A stretch of DNA of 64,000 nt, taken from Thermomonas sp. XSG (GTDB lineage Bacteria; Pseudomonadota; Gammaproteobacteria; Xanthomonadales; Xanthomonadaceae). The DNA lies in the NCBI RefSeq assembly GCF_014678725.1, contig NZ_CP061497.1, positions 2,558,001-2,622,000 of the forward strand. The letters are read 5' to 3'. A program made the position numbers and the translations under genes. Under the pieces are notes generated by a model. The model made no database searches and was not told the DNA's origin. It was given only the letters and a program-made list of their open reading frames with translations. How positions within the stretch are numbered: position 1 is the stretch's first letter; every line of letters begins with the position of its first letter. This document shows positions 38,722 to 49,203 of this stretch, piece by piece.

Positions 38722-38749
38722 AAAAAAGCCGCCCAGCAGGGCGGCTTTT
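38722..38749 (-). terminator. Terminator shared by the old tRNA end and the EF-hand gene
   Basis: A GC stem AAGCCGCCC/GGGCGGCTT with A run on one side and T run on the other, so it can stop transcription from both strands. It is 28 bases past the stop of the minus-strand gene. Confidence 0.85.
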
Positions 38750-38777
38750 CTGTTTGCGGCGTTCCTGAATGTCGCGG

Positions 38778-39905
38778 CTACACCACCAGGTCGATCTGCT
38801 GCAGCGTGCCGGCACCGCCATCCTCGCGCAGGTACAGGCCGCTGGCTCGCACCGCGCCCTGCAGTGCATTGGCGCTGTCCTTGAGCGCAAACGGTGTATC
38901 CGTCTTGCCCAGGTAGAGCGCGCCGACACCGTGCTGCAGCAGGCCCTGCAGGCGGTCCTTGCCGTCGGCGTCGCGGGTCCAGACCAGCAGGCGGTCGAAC
39001 ACCGCGTCGTTCTGGTCGATCCAGCCGTTGCCGTCGTCGTCATGGCGGGCCAGGTCGGCGAAGCCGTCTCCGCTCCGCGCACCGAACAGCTCGCGGCCGT
39101 CGTTGATCCGTCCATCGCCGTTGTGGTCGAGGGCGATGAAACCGCTGCCCGGGGCGACAAAGCGCATGGCGTCGGCCGTGCCGTCGACATCCAGGTCGAA
39201 CTGGAACGTGGTCTGGGCGAGCCGTGCGGCGGTGCCGCCGAAGTTGATCACCAGCGGATCCTTCAGTGCATCGCCGGCGCGTACCGACAGGCTGGTGTGG
39301 CTGACGAACTCGCGGCTCATGTTCAATTCCAGCGCCAGCCGGATTTCCCTGCCGTCGGCGGTATGGACGATGCCTTGTGCGGTGAACTGGCTGGCCTCGC
39401 TTTCGTAATGGACTTCCTCCAGCGAATAGGTCGCGCCCCAGCCAGCGCGGCCGTTGCCGGCAGGCGCTGACGGCGTGGTGCCCAGCCTGGACGCGGCCTC
39501 GCCCAGCTCCGCCGGGGGGGCCGTCGCTGCATCGCCGCCCGTCAGTTTGCCGGCATCGACCACCTCCACCTTGCGGCCGGTGAGCTGTTCCACCAGCAGG
39601 CGCAGCAGGGTGACCTTGAGTTCGCCGATGTCTTCCACCTTGGCATCCACCTCGCTGGCGGAGACAGCGGGATCCACCGCCGGCGGCGCCTGCGGCAGGT
39701 CCATCGGCGGGCGCAGTGCCTCCTGACTCAGTGTCAGGCGGGTGGTGCTGGCTTCGAGACGCAGCGACTCGCTGGTGGATTCCAGCTGGATCTGGCTGCG
39801 ACCGTTCGGCCCGTCGCGCCAGGCATTGAGGGACTCCTGGCGGCGCTGGTACTCCAGCGAGGCATGGCTGCCGGTGAGTTGCAGGTTGGAGGCGGTGATG
39901 ATCAT
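38778..39905 (-). CDS. EF-hand-like calcium-binding protein, conserved in xanthomonads
   Basis: 375 residues with no signal peptide. Helical N-terminal half; C-terminal half has two calcium-loop-like motifs: FIALDHNGDGRINDGRELFG (from about 256, Asp260/Asn262/Asp264) and RHDDDGNGWIDQNDAVFDRL (from about 287), with a VDGTADAMRF strand segment before them. Proteins of this layout are annotated only as hypothetical. Divergent from radA, with 131 bases between them. Function unknown; a calcium-responsive cytoplasmic or surface role can be guessed. Confidence 0.8.
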   Translation of the reverse strand: MIITASNLQLTGSHASLEYQRRQESLNAWRDGPNGRSQIQLESTSESLRLEASTTRLTLSQEALRPPMDLPQAPPAVDPAVSASEVDAKVEDIGELKVTLLRLLVEQLTGRKVEVVDAGKLTGGDAATAPPAELGEAASRLGTTPSAPAGNGRAGWGATYSLEEVHYESEASQFTAQGIVHTADGREIRLALELNMSREFVSHTSLSVRAGDALKDPLVINFGGTAARLAQTTFQFDLDVDGTADAMRFVAPGSGFIALDHNGDGRINDGRELFGARSGDGFADLARHDDDGNGWIDQNDAVFDRLLVWTRDADGKDRLQGLLQHGVGALYLGKTDTPFALKDSANALQGAVRASGLYLREDGGAGTLQQIDLVV

Positions 39906-40036
39906 GGGCGGGGGGAGCTGGGGGAGGGGCTCGAAGTCGTTAGCGCCCGTTGGCGGGCAAACTTGAGCGCCGTTCGTCGCGCCGGATGCGACGCGCGCCG
40001 GCTAAAGTGAACGCATTCCCGCTTGCCGAGCCCCCG

Positions 40037-41440
<1,404 letters not shown>

Positions 41441-41539
41441 GGGTTGCCAAGCGTGACGTAGCTCACGATGACGGCAGGCACTGGCCGCCCGGCGCGGCGG
41501 CCGGCACTGTGGACGCTCCCCCGATCCGATCTCCCGTCG

Positions 41540-42919
41540 ATGCGATTGACCGGCCTGGCGCGCCGCGCCTTCCTCCTCCTGTGCATTGCCGGCGCTGCGC
41601 CCGCACCGATGGCGGGCAACCCGGCGTCGCCGGACATGCCCGCCATCGCCCTGTCACGGCACCCGGAAGGGCGCTGGGCGGTGCGCTATGTATTGCCGGT
41701 CCCGGCCCGGCAGCTGGTGTTCGTGCGCGCCGATGCACGCGGTACGCGGGCGCGCGACTGGACCGCGCTCGATCCGGACTTCCAGCTGGTCGTTGAAAAC
41801 GGCGTCGAGGTGGTGCGCCGTCGCGACGGCGCGCCGTTCACCCAGGCGGTGTTCACGATGCCGACCCGGTACGTGACCCTGGACAAGGACTACGCACCGT
41901 TCGCGCCGTTCGGCGACGGCGGCCTGCTGGTCCACAGTGGGCGCTTCCACGCCTGTGCGGAACGCTGCCCCGAGGTCGGTATGGGCCGGCCGGTTCGCTG
42001 GCGGGTCAGGCTCATGCCGTCCGCGGGTGAGCATGCGATCGTGGGCGGGCAGGTGGTTGCGGCGGTGGATTTCCTCGATGGCGACGACGGCACCAGTCTG
42101 TACGTCGGCAAGGCCACGCCGGTCGAGACCGCCGACGTGCTGGCGGTCATCGACCAGGCCATGCCGGATGGCATCCGCCAGCGCCTGCAGTCGCTGCTGC
42201 CGCGGCTGATGGCGCTGTATGCCCGCGAGTTGGGCGCGCTGCAGGCAAAGCCCATGCTGTTCGCGTCGCGCGACGCCGCCCATCCGGGCGGTGGCCATGG
42301 CTACCAGGGCGGGACGCTGCCGGGCCAGGTGTTCATGCACATCTACGGCGACCACCCTGCCTTCGCCACGCCCGCATTCGCCGCGCGCATGGACGCCTTC
42401 TTCGCCCACGAGGCGGCGCACATGTACCAGCACTATCCGGCCACCGACCAGGCAGCGAGCTGGATCCACGAGGGCGGCGCGGACGCGCTGGCCGCGGTCG
42501 CCCTGCAGCAGCTCGGCGAGTCCGACCCCGCGGCGATTGGCGTGCGGCTGCGCGATGCCCGCGACAGCTGCGCCACCAGCCTCGCTGCCGGGCCGTTGGC
42601 GGAGGCGGGCGAGCGCGGTGACTTCGATGCCTACTACCGCTGCGGTTTTGTCCTGCAGATGGCGGTGGATGCGGCGGTGCGCCGCGCCTCCGGCGGCCAG
42701 TGCGGCCTGTTCTGCGTCTGGCGCGATTTCCAGGCGCGGGTGCGTGGCGGCGCGCCGTGGACCGGCGCCACTTTCATCGAGGCGACGCGCCAGCGCGGTG
42801 GCGATGGGGCGGCGGACTTCCTGATGGCCGTCACCGACGGCAAGCCCGACAACCCGGCCGCGCTGCTGGCGGACGGCATGGCGGCGGCCGGATTGCCGCC
42901 CGCGCCACCGAAGAATTGA
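41540..42919 (+). CDS. Secreted protein with HExxH motif, putative zinc metallopeptidase
   Basis: 459 residues from ATG 41540, which starts a signal peptide (FLLLCIAGAAPAPMAG). Central AFFAHEAAHMYQHY gives H290-E291-x-x-H294 and a downstream Glu311 in SWIHEGGADALAA, the gluzincin pattern HExxH...E. The rest is unrecognised; Cys pairs suggest disulfides and a periplasmic or secreted location. Convergent with the emrB gene, 13 bases away. Activity is inferred from the motif alone. Confidence 0.72.
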   Translation: MRLTGLARRAFLLLCIAGAAPAPMAGNPASPDMPAIALSRHPEGRWAVRYVLPVPARQLVFVRADARGTRARDWTALDPDFQLVVENGVEVVRRRDGAPFTQAVFTMPTRYVTLDKDYAPFAPFGDGGLLVHSGRFHACAERCPEVGMGRPVRWRVRLMPSAGEHAIVGGQVVAAVDFLDGDDGTSLYVGKATPVETADVLAVIDQAMPDGIRQRLQSLLPRLMALYARELGALQAKPMLFASRDAAHPGGGHGYQGGTLPGQVFMHIYGDHPAFATPAFAARMDAFFAHEAAHMYQHYPATDQAASWIHEGGADALAAVALQQLGESDPAAIGVRLRDARDSCATSLAAGPLAEAGERGDFDAYYRCGFVLQMAVDAAVRRASGGQCGLFCVWRDFQARVRGGAPWTGATFIEATRQRGGDGAADFLMAVTDGKPDNPAALLADGMAAAGLPPAPPKN

Positions 42920-42932
42920 GTTGATGCGCGGG

Positions 42933-44531
42933 CTAGTGCCCGCCACCAGCGGGCGCGCCGCCGGTCTTGGCCCCGAACGGCGGCTTGGCCAGCCACACGA
43001 ACAGGATCACGCCGATGAAGATGATCCCCAGCAGATGGAAGATCTCGTTGAAACCGAGCTGCGCGGCCTGGTTGGAAATCATCTTCTCCAGCACCGCCGC
43101 GCCGCGCTGGAGGTCGCCGCCGCCGTATTGCGCCACCGCTTCCATTGCAGTGGGATCGAGCATGGAAACCCGCTCGGTCATGTGCGCGTGGTGCACCGCA
43201 CCGCGCTCGCTCCAGGCGTAGGTGGTCAGCGAGGCGGCGAAGCTGCCGCCCAGGGTGCGCACGAACGTGGCAAGGCCGGAGCCTGCGGCGATCTCGTGCG
43301 GCTCCAGGTCCGACAGCAGGATCTGCAGCACCGGCATGAAGAACAGCGCCACGCCCAGGCCCTGGAACAGCTGCACCAGCGCGACGTGGTGGAAGTCCAC
43401 GTCGAGGTTGAAGTGCGAGCGCGCGAAGCTGGTCAGCGACATCGCGATGAAGGCGAAGCTGGCGAGGATGCGCAGGTCGAAGCGGTTGGCGTACTTGCCC
43501 ACGAACGGGGTCAGCAGCACCGGCAGGATGCCGATCGGCGCAGTGGCGAAACCGGCCCAGATGGCGGTGTAGCCGAGGTTGCGCTGCAGCCACAGCGGCA
43601 CCAGGATGCCGACGCTGAAGAACGCGCCATAGGCCACGGTCATGGCGATGGTGCCGGAGCGGAAATTGCGGTGGCGGAACAGGCGCAGGTTGACGATCGG
43701 GTCCTTGTCGGTCAGCTCCCAGATCACGAACACCGCCAGCGCGATCGCCGACACCACGGCCAGCGACACGATCATCGGCGAGGCGAACCAGTCCTCGTCG
43801 TTGCCCAGGTCCAGCAGCACCTGCAGCGCGCCCACGCCGATCACCAAGGTGGCCAGCCCGATGTAGTCCATCTTCGGCTTTTCCAGCCGCTCCGGCCGGC
43901 CCTTCAGCTGCCGGCCGACGACGGTGCTGGCGAAGATGCCGATGGGAATGTTGATGAAGAAGATCCATTCCCAGCTGTAGTTGTCGGTGATCCAGCCGCC
44001 CAGGATCGGCCCGGCGATCGGCGCCACCACCGTCACCATCGCCAGCAGCGCGATCGCCTGCCCGCGCTTGGCGGGCGGATAGATCGACAGCAGCAGCGCC
44101 TGCGTCACCGGGTACATCGGGCCCGCCACGAAGCCCTGCAGGGCGCGCGCGACCACCAGCAGGCCCATGCTGTGGGCGATGCCGCACAGGAACGAGGCGA
44201 ACACGAACGCCAGCGTGGACCACATGAACAGCTTGCGCTCGCCGAAGTGGCGGGTCAGCCAGCCGGTCAGCGGCAGCGCGATGGCGGTGCTGACCGCGAA
44301 CGAAGTGATCACCCACGTGGCCTGGTTGGCGCTGCCTCCGAGGTTGCCGGAGATGGCCGGCAGCGACACGTTGGCGATGGTGGTGTCCAGCACCTGCATG
44401 AAGCTGGCCAGCGCCAGCCCGAGCGTGGTCAGCGCCACGTTCGGCGGGCGGAAATCGGAAGGCTTCGCCTGGACCTCGCGGCCGGGCGGCAGGCCCATCG
44501 ATTCTTCTTCCTGGGCAAGGGTCGTGGCCAT
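42933..44531 (-). CDS. emrB: DHA2-family MFS multidrug efflux transporter (EmrB type)
   Basis: 532-residue inner-membrane drug/proton antiporter with 14 predicted helices. DHA2 signatures: LDTTIANVSLPAISG (motif D1) near 60-75, GWLTRHFGERKLFMWS (motif A), and PILGGWITDNYSWEWIFFIN (motif C and following). It works with the EmrA periplasmic adaptor and the outer-membrane channel encoded upstream. Last gene of the marR-OMF-emrA-emrB unit; 125 bases separate it from emrA. Confidence 0.93.
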   Translation of the reverse strand: MATTLAQEEESMGLPPGREVQAKPSDFRPPNVALTTLGLALASFMQVLDTTIANVSLPAISGNLGGSANQATWVITSFAVSTAIALPLTGWLTRHFGERKLFMWSTLAFVFASFLCGIAHSMGLLVVARALQGFVAGPMYPVTQALLLSIYPPAKRGQAIALLAMVTVVAPIAGPILGGWITDNYSWEWIFFINIPIGIFASTVVGRQLKGRPERLEKPKMDYIGLATLVIGVGALQVLLDLGNDEDWFASPMIVSLAVVSAIALAVFVIWELTDKDPIVNLRLFRHRNFRSGTIAMTVAYGAFFSVGILVPLWLQRNLGYTAIWAGFATAPIGILPVLLTPFVGKYANRFDLRILASFAFIAMSLTSFARSHFNLDVDFHHVALVQLFQGLGVALFFMPVLQILLSDLEPHEIAAGSGLATFVRTLGGSFAASLTTYAWSERGAVHHAHMTERVSMLDPTAMEAVAQYGGGDLQRGAAVLEKMISNQAAQLGFNEIFHLLGIIFIGVILFVWLAKPPFGAKTGGAPAGGGH

Positions 44532-44656
44532 GGGGGATCGCTATCGGAAGAGGTGCAGGAGCGGCAACGCGGTGGCTGCCGGCCGGGCGGGATCCGTCAC
44601 CCAAAGGGGGAGGGGGAGGGAACGGGGCGCCGCCGGCGCGACTCCTGCGTAGGGGG

Positions 44657-45877
44657 TCAGGACGCGCGGCCCTGCGGCAGGTTGCCGGCGATGATGCGTT
44701 CGATCAGCGCGTCGGCATCGTGCAGCTGGCGGGCGTAGGCGTCGGTGGTCAGCACCGGCTTGTCGGCCGGCGCAGCCGGCAGCACCGGGCCGCCCTGATC
44801 ATGCACGTCCACGTCCACCGCCATGCTCATGCCGAGGCGCAGCGGGTGGTCGCGCAGTTGCTTGGGATCCAGCTGGATGCGCACCGGGATGCGCTGCACG
44901 ATCTTGATCCAGTTGCCGCTGGCGTTCTGCGCCGGCAGCAGGGCGAACGCGCTGCCGGTGCCCAGGCCCAGGCTGACCAGCTTGCCGTCGAATTCCACGT
45001 CACTGCCGTAGAGGTCGGCGGTGAGTTTCACCGGCTGGCCCAGGCGCATGTTGTGCAGCTGGGTTTCCTTGAAGTTGGCGTCCACCCACACGTCGTGCAG
45101 GGGAATCACCGCCATCAGCGCGCCGCCGGGCTGCACGCGCTGGCCCAGCTGCACGCTGCGCTTGGCGACGAAGCCGTCGACCGGCGCCACGATCGCGGCG
45201 CGCTGCAGGTTCAGGTAGGCCTGGCGCAGCTGCGCGGCGGCGGCCTGCACCTGCGGCTGGCTGGCCACGGTGGTGGCGTCGACCAGCGCGCGGTTGCGCG
45301 AGAGCTGCCCGCGCGAGGCCGAGAGCGCGGCCTCGGCGGCCTTCAGCTGGGCCTGCGCATGCGCCAGCTCCTCGGCGGAGACCGCGCCGCTGGCGACCAG
45401 CCCGCTGCGGCGCGCGACGTCGGCGCGTGCCTGCTGCAGCGCCACTTCGCGGGCGGCGATGTCGGCCTGCGCGCTGTCCACGCTGCTGAAGAGGCCGCGG
45501 ACCTGGCGCACCGTTGCCGCAAGGTTGGCTTCGGCCTGCGCCAGGGCCACCTGGGCGTCGTTGGGGTCCAGTTGCACCAGCACCTGGCCGGCCTTCACCC
45601 GCATGCCATCGTCGGCGTTGATGGATACCACCGTGCCCGGCGTCTGCGCGGTGATGCTGACGATGTTGCCCTGCACGTAGGCGTCGTCGGTGTCCTGGCG
45701 CCAGCGGGCGACCAGCAGGTAGTAGGCGATCCAGGCGATGCCGGCCACGACGACGACGGCCAGCAGCATCAGCAGGGCGCGGCGGCGCTTTCCCTGCGCG
45801 GGCGTCCGCGTGACCTGCGATGGCGGCAGCGGGGCGGCCGGGCCGGTGGAGGTGTTCGGAGTGGTTTCGGTGGTCAT
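44657..45877 (-). CDS. emrA: HlyD-family periplasmic adaptor (EmrA type)
   Basis: 406 residues: N-terminal cytoplasmic tail, one transmembrane helix (RALLMLLAVVVVAGIAWIAY), then a lipoyl/biotinyl-like half motif (QGNIVSITAQTPGTVVSINA), a long coiled-coil hairpin, the second lipoyl half and a beta-barrel domain (IVAPVDGFVAKRSVQLGQRV). It bridges EmrB and the outer-membrane channel. Starts 10 bases after the channel gene stop. Confidence 0.94.
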   Translation of the reverse strand: MTTETTPNTSTGPAAPLPPSQVTRTPAQGKRRRALLMLLAVVVVAGIAWIAYYLLVARWRQDTDDAYVQGNIVSITAQTPGTVVSINADDGMRVKAGQVLVQLDPNDAQVALAQAEANLAATVRQVRGLFSSVDSAQADIAAREVALQQARADVARRSGLVASGAVSAEELAHAQAQLKAAEAALSASRGQLSRNRALVDATTVASQPQVQAAAAQLRQAYLNLQRAAIVAPVDGFVAKRSVQLGQRVQPGGALMAVIPLHDVWVDANFKETQLHNMRLGQPVKLTADLYGSDVEFDGKLVSLGLGTGSAFALLPAQNASGNWIKIVQRIPVRIQLDPKQLRDHPLRLGMSMAVDVDVHDQGGPVLPAAPADKPVLTTDAYARQLHDADALIERIIAGNLPQGRAS

Positions 45878-45886
45878 GGAGGCGCG

Positions 45887-47332
45887 TCAGTGGGAGGCGA
45901 TGGGAGTGGGCGCGGTGGCGGCGATGCCGCCGCCCAGCGCCTGGTCGAGGTCGATGGCCGCGGCGTAGCGCTGGCTGCGTACGGCCGACAGCTGTTGCTC
46001 CGCCTGCAGCAGCGGCTTGCGTGCCGCCAGCAGGTCGAGCCGGTTGGCCAGACCGGCGCGCTGGCGCTGCTCGACCACCTGCGCGGCGGCGGCGGCGGCG
46101 CTTCGGGCCTGTTCCAGCGCGGCCGCCTGGGCGTCCAGCGCGCGTATGGCCTGCACCGCGTCGGTGACCTGGCGCAGGCCTTCGACGACGGTCCGGTTGT
46201 ACTCCGCCACGGCGAGGTCGTAATCGGCATCGCGCGCGGCCAGGTTGCTGCGCAGTTGGCCGCCGTCGAAGATCGGCAGGCTCAGCGCGGGACCGCCGAA
46301 GCCGAGGAAGGCGTCGTTGTCGAACAGGCCCTTGAAGCCGGTGGCGGCAAGCCCGACCAGGCCGCTCAGGTCGATGCTGGGTCGGAATCGTGCCTTCGCG
46401 GAAGTGATGCCCTGCGCGGCGGCTTCCACGCGCCAGCGGGCGGCGACGACGTCCGGGCGATGGCCCAGCAGTTCGCTGGGCAGCACCGATGGCAGCGCCG
46501 GGGCCGGGGTCTCGAGCAGGTGCGGGCGCTGGATCGCCAGGCCGCGATCGGGGCCTTGCCCCAGCAGCGCGGCCAGCGCGTTGCGCAGCGCATCGATGCG
46601 GTGCTGCGCGGCGTCCGCCTGTGCCGTGGCGGTGGCGGCCAGGGCCTCATTGCCGCGCAGGGCGGCCTGGTTGTCCAGCCCGGCGGCGATGCGCTGCTTG
46701 CCCAGCGCCACCAGGTCGCCGGTGCGCGCCTGCTCGCGGCGGGCCAGGTCGAGATCATCGAACGCCTGCGCCAGCGCGACGTAGCTGCGCGCCACGTTGG
46801 CCGCCAGCGACAGCCGCGCGGCCTGCGCGTCGACTTCGCTGGCGCGGGCCTGGCCCAGCGCCGCAAGGTAGTCGGCGCGCTTGCCGCCCCATACGTCCAG
46901 CGGCCAGTCGAATTTCAGGGTCAGCACCGCGTTGTGCATCAGCTGGCCGCCCAGCTCTTCGCCGGCCAGCCCCGCCGGCAGCTGGGCCACCGCGTACTGC
47001 GCGCCGCCGCCGACGCTGGGCTTGCGCGCGGCGTCGGCCAATCCAGCCTGTGCCTGCGCCTTGCGGACCCGCGCCTCGGCGGCGTCCAGCGAGGGCGTGC
47101 CTGCCAGCGCCTCATCGACCAGCGCGTCGAGCTGGGTATCGCCGAACGCTGTCCACCAGCGTTCGCTGGGCCAGGCGGCGGGCGACAGTGGCGCGCCGGC
47201 CAGGGCAAGGCCGGTGGCGAGGGTGGCGGGGTCGCGTGGTGCGCCCTGCGGCGCGAACCCGGCGGTGCTGGCACAACCGGCCACCAGCAAGGCACCGCCC
47301 AGGGCGGTGGCAAGAATCGAAAGTCGCGGCAT
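45887..47332 (-). CDS. Outer-membrane efflux lipoprotein (NodT/OprM family)
   Basis: 481 residues from ATG 47332. Lipoprotein signal with lipobox VAGC (Cys20). Two OEP repeats form the TolC-like barrel and helical tunnel; the family phrase PLDVWGGKRADYLAAL lies near 130 and LPIFDGGQLRSNLA near 350. Probably completes the EmrAB pump. ATG is 4 bases after the marR stop, so the two are cotranscribed. Confidence 0.93.
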   Translation of the reverse strand: MPRLSILATALGGALLVAGCASTAGFAPQGAPRDPATLATGLALAGAPLSPAAWPSERWWTAFGDTQLDALVDEALAGTPSLDAAEARVRKAQAQAGLADAARKPSVGGGAQYAVAQLPAGLAGEELGGQLMHNAVLTLKFDWPLDVWGGKRADYLAALGQARASEVDAQAARLSLAANVARSYVALAQAFDDLDLARREQARTGDLVALGKQRIAAGLDNQAALRGNEALAATATAQADAAQHRIDALRNALAALLGQGPDRGLAIQRPHLLETPAPALPSVLPSELLGHRPDVVAARWRVEAAAQGITSAKARFRPSIDLSGLVGLAATGFKGLFDNDAFLGFGGPALSLPIFDGGQLRSNLAARDADYDLAVAEYNRTVVEGLRQVTDAVQAIRALDAQAAALEQARSAAAAAAQVVEQRQRAGLANRLDLLAARKPLLQAEQQLSAVRSQRYAAAIDLDQALGGGIAATAPTPIASH

Positions 47333-47336
47333 GGGG

Positions 47337-47795
47337 TCAGTCCGGGGAAAGCAGGTTGTCGCGGGCTTGCTCAAGCAAGCCGGTCAGTTGCGCGCGCGTG
47401 GCCTCGTCCATGCCGTGGAACGCGCGCTCGCGCACGCGTGCACCGCACTGGTCGACGTCATGCCACATGTCGCGGCCGGCATCGGTCAGGTGTATGTGCA
47501 GGGCGCGGCGGTCGTTGGGGTCGGCCACCCGGGCCAGCAATCCGCGTGCTTCCAGCCGGTCCAGCAGCCGGGTCATGGCGCCCGGATTCAGGTCGGCGGC
47601 GCGGGCGAGGTCGGTGACGCCGGCAGTGCAGCCGCCGGCCAGCTTCTTCAGGGTGATGTACTGGCTGAAGGTGAGCTCATGCCCGGCCGTGGCCAGTTCG
47701 CGCTCCATGCGCGCCCACATGGCATCGCGCAATTGGCGGAACAGCAGGCCGAGCGAGGTGCTGCAGGCGTCGGCGGACGGATCGGACGGCTTCAT
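47337..47795 (-). CDS. MarR-family transcriptional regulator of the efflux operon
   Basis: 152 residues from ATG 47795. Winged helix with LTFSQYITLKKLAGGCTAGV, the recognition region DLARAADLNPGAMTRLLDRL and the wing DPNDRRALHIHLT, all typical of MarR. Likely represses its own operon until a toxic ligand binds. A longer form from ATG 47822 is possible, but that codon lies upstream of the predicted transcription start, which favours 47795 and a near-leaderless message. Confidence 0.93.
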   Translation of the reverse strand: MKPSDPSADACSTSLGLLFRQLRDAMWARMERELATAGHELTFSQYITLKKLAGGCTAGVTDLARAADLNPGAMTRLLDRLEARGLLARVADPNDRRALHIHLTDAGRDMWHDVDQCGARVRERAFHGMDEATRAQLTGLLEQARDNLLSPD

Positions 47796-47803
47796 GGGGC
47801 GAC

Positions 47804-47832
47804 ATTTTGTGTCGATGGGCAATAGTTGTCAA
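47804..47832 (-). promoter_or_regulatory. Promoter of the marR-OMF-emrAB operon
   Basis: On the minus strand TTGACA (47827-47832) and CAAAAT (47804-47809) are 17 bases apart. The predicted start near 47797 is only about 2 bases before the marR ATG. The -35 box overlaps the MarR palindrome. Confidence 0.6.
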
Positions 47833-47849
47833 TGCAAATATTTGCATTG
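47830..47849. promoter_or_regulatory. Perfect 20-bp palindrome, probable MarR operator
   Basis: CAATGCAAATATTTGCATTG is fully self-complementary and AT-rich in a GC-rich genome. It overlaps the -35 box of the marR promoter, so a bound MarR dimer would block RNA polymerase. Confidence 0.8.
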
Positions 47850-47982
47850 CAAACGTATTCGCGACAGGCGGCAGCCATCGCCAGCGGCCAGCGCATCGGA
47901 AGCGCATCAGGGGAAGGCACGAAGCGGCACGCCTGCGCAGCAGGCGCCCGTCAGCTCGAGGTGGGGTGGCGCGGGATGCCGC

Positions 47983-48777
47983 TCAGGCAGTGCGGTGCAG
48001 GACCAGTTCCAGCACGAACTTGCTGCCGAAGAATGCCAGCACCAGCAGCGCCATCGCCGCCAGCGTCCAGCGCACCGCGGTGGCGCCACGCCAGCCGCGC
48101 CGCCAGCGGCCCAGCAGCAGCGCGCCGAAGGCCAGCCACGACAGCACGCTGAGCACGGTCTTGTGCACCAGGTGCTGGGCCAGCAGGTTCTCCACGAAGA
48201 GGACGCCGGTCAGCAGGGTGGCGGTGAGCAGCGCGAAGCCGACCGCGATGGTGCGGAACAGCAATGTTTCCAGCTCGGTCAGCGGCGGCAGTGCGCGCAG
48301 CCAGGCGTGGAACTGGCGACGGCGCAGGGCGCGTTCCTGCGCCCACAGGAATACCGCCAGCACGGCCGCCAGCGCCAGCGTGGCGTAGGCCAGCAGGGCC
48401 AGCCACGCGTGCAGAAGCATCCGCCAGTCCAACGGGTCGGCCGGGGGGGCGTGGCCATAGAAGCGATAGGCCAGCAACACCAGCGCGGCCAGCGGGAACA
48501 CCACCACGCCCAGCGCACGCATGCGCCCGGTGGCGGCAACCAGCGCGGTCAGTGCGGCCATGCCCAGCCCGACCAGCGACAGCGCGGCGAAGAAGTGCAG
48601 GTCGGTGGCGCCGCTGCCGCGCCAGGCCAGATAGTGGGCCAGTCCATGCAGCAGCACCGCGGCATCGGCCGGGAGCAGCCAGCTGCGTCCCCCGGTGGCT
48701 TGGCCACGGCGCGCGTCGACCGCCAGCCAGGCAGCGGCCGCGAGGTACAGGACAGCGGCGGACAGGACGATCAGCAT
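47983..48777 (-). CDS. ypjD: Inner-membrane cytochrome c assembly protein-like (CcsA/YpjD family)
   Basis: 264 residues with eight or so transmembrane helices, MLIVLSAAVLYLAAAAWLAV at the start. Contains conserved His in HGLAHYLAW, HAWLALLAYATLALAAVLAV and HKTVLSVLSWLAFG, the pattern of CcmC/CcsA-like heme-handling proteins (YpjD/CorE). Role inferred only: heme export or membrane-complex assembly. In many gammaproteobacteria this gene adjoins ffh, which is not seen here. Confidence 0.85.
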   Translation of the reverse strand: MLIVLSAAVLYLAAAAWLAVDARRGQATGGRSWLLPADAAVLLHGLAHYLAWRGSGATDLHFFAALSLVGLGMAALTALVAATGRMRALGVVVFPLAALVLLAYRFYGHAPPADPLDWRMLLHAWLALLAYATLALAAVLAVFLWAQERALRRRQFHAWLRALPPLTELETLLFRTIAVGFALLTATLLTGVLFVENLLAQHLVHKTVLSVLSWLAFGALLLGRWRRGWRGATAVRWTLAAMALLVLAFFGSKFVLELVLHRTA

Positions 48778-48864
48778 CCGCCAAGTGTCGCACAGCGGGG
48801 CACCATCCCAGAACGCCGGGAGGCGGTGCTATTCTGGCGGCAACACCACGCCGGGGGAGTCCAG

Positions 48865-49197
48865 ATGCACGCTTCGCATGCTATCCATCTGCCGGAACGC
48901 AGTCCGCTGTGGAAGGTGTTCTGGCTGTACGGCGTCCTTCCCAGCAACCTGCTGTGGCTGGCCGTGGCCTGGCTGGTGGACCACGATCGCCTGCCGGGCG
49001 CCACCCTGGGCCTGCTGGTGTTCCTGCTGGGCTACACCGCCTGGATCGTCGCCGCGGTCTGGAAAGTGGCGCCGAACGCGAAGGATCCGCGCTACGGGGT
49101 GATGGCGCAGGCGCTGACCGTCGGCTGGGCGATCAACACCGTCCTGATCGCGTTCTTCCTCGGCCTGCAGATGGTGCGCGCGCTGGTCGGCGGCTGA
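48865..49197 (+). CDS. Small membrane protein, unknown
   Basis: 110 residues from ATG 48865 (GGGGGAG ribosome-binding site upstream). Three hydrophobic segments (VFWLYGVLPSNLLWLAVAWL, LGLLVFLLGYTAWIVAAVW, GWAINTVLIAFFLGLQMVRA). No known family recognised with confidence. Divergent from ypjD and convergent with the next gene, whose stop is 7 bases away. Confidence 0.78.
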   Translation: MHASHAIHLPERSPLWKVFWLYGVLPSNLLWLAVAWLVDHDRLPGATLGLLVFLLGYTAWIVAAVWKVAPNAKDPRYGVMAQALTVGWAINTVLIAFFLGLQMVRALVGG

Positions 49198-49203
49198 ACC
49201 AGC

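Noticed and set aside
38517-38768. 83-codon frame at the right end of the element
   Set aside because: It crosses the attachment site and a bidirectional terminator and has no domain, so a real gene is unlikely.
44720-47617. 965-codon plus-strand frame opposite emrA and the outer-membrane channel gene
   Set aside because: Low-complexity antisense translation with no domain; the minus-strand genes have full family signatures and overlaps typical of an operon.
47951-48793. 280-codon minus-strand frame overlapping ypjD in another phase
   Set aside because: Arg/Gly-rich translation; the frame at 47983-48777 gives clean transmembrane helices and conserved His residues.
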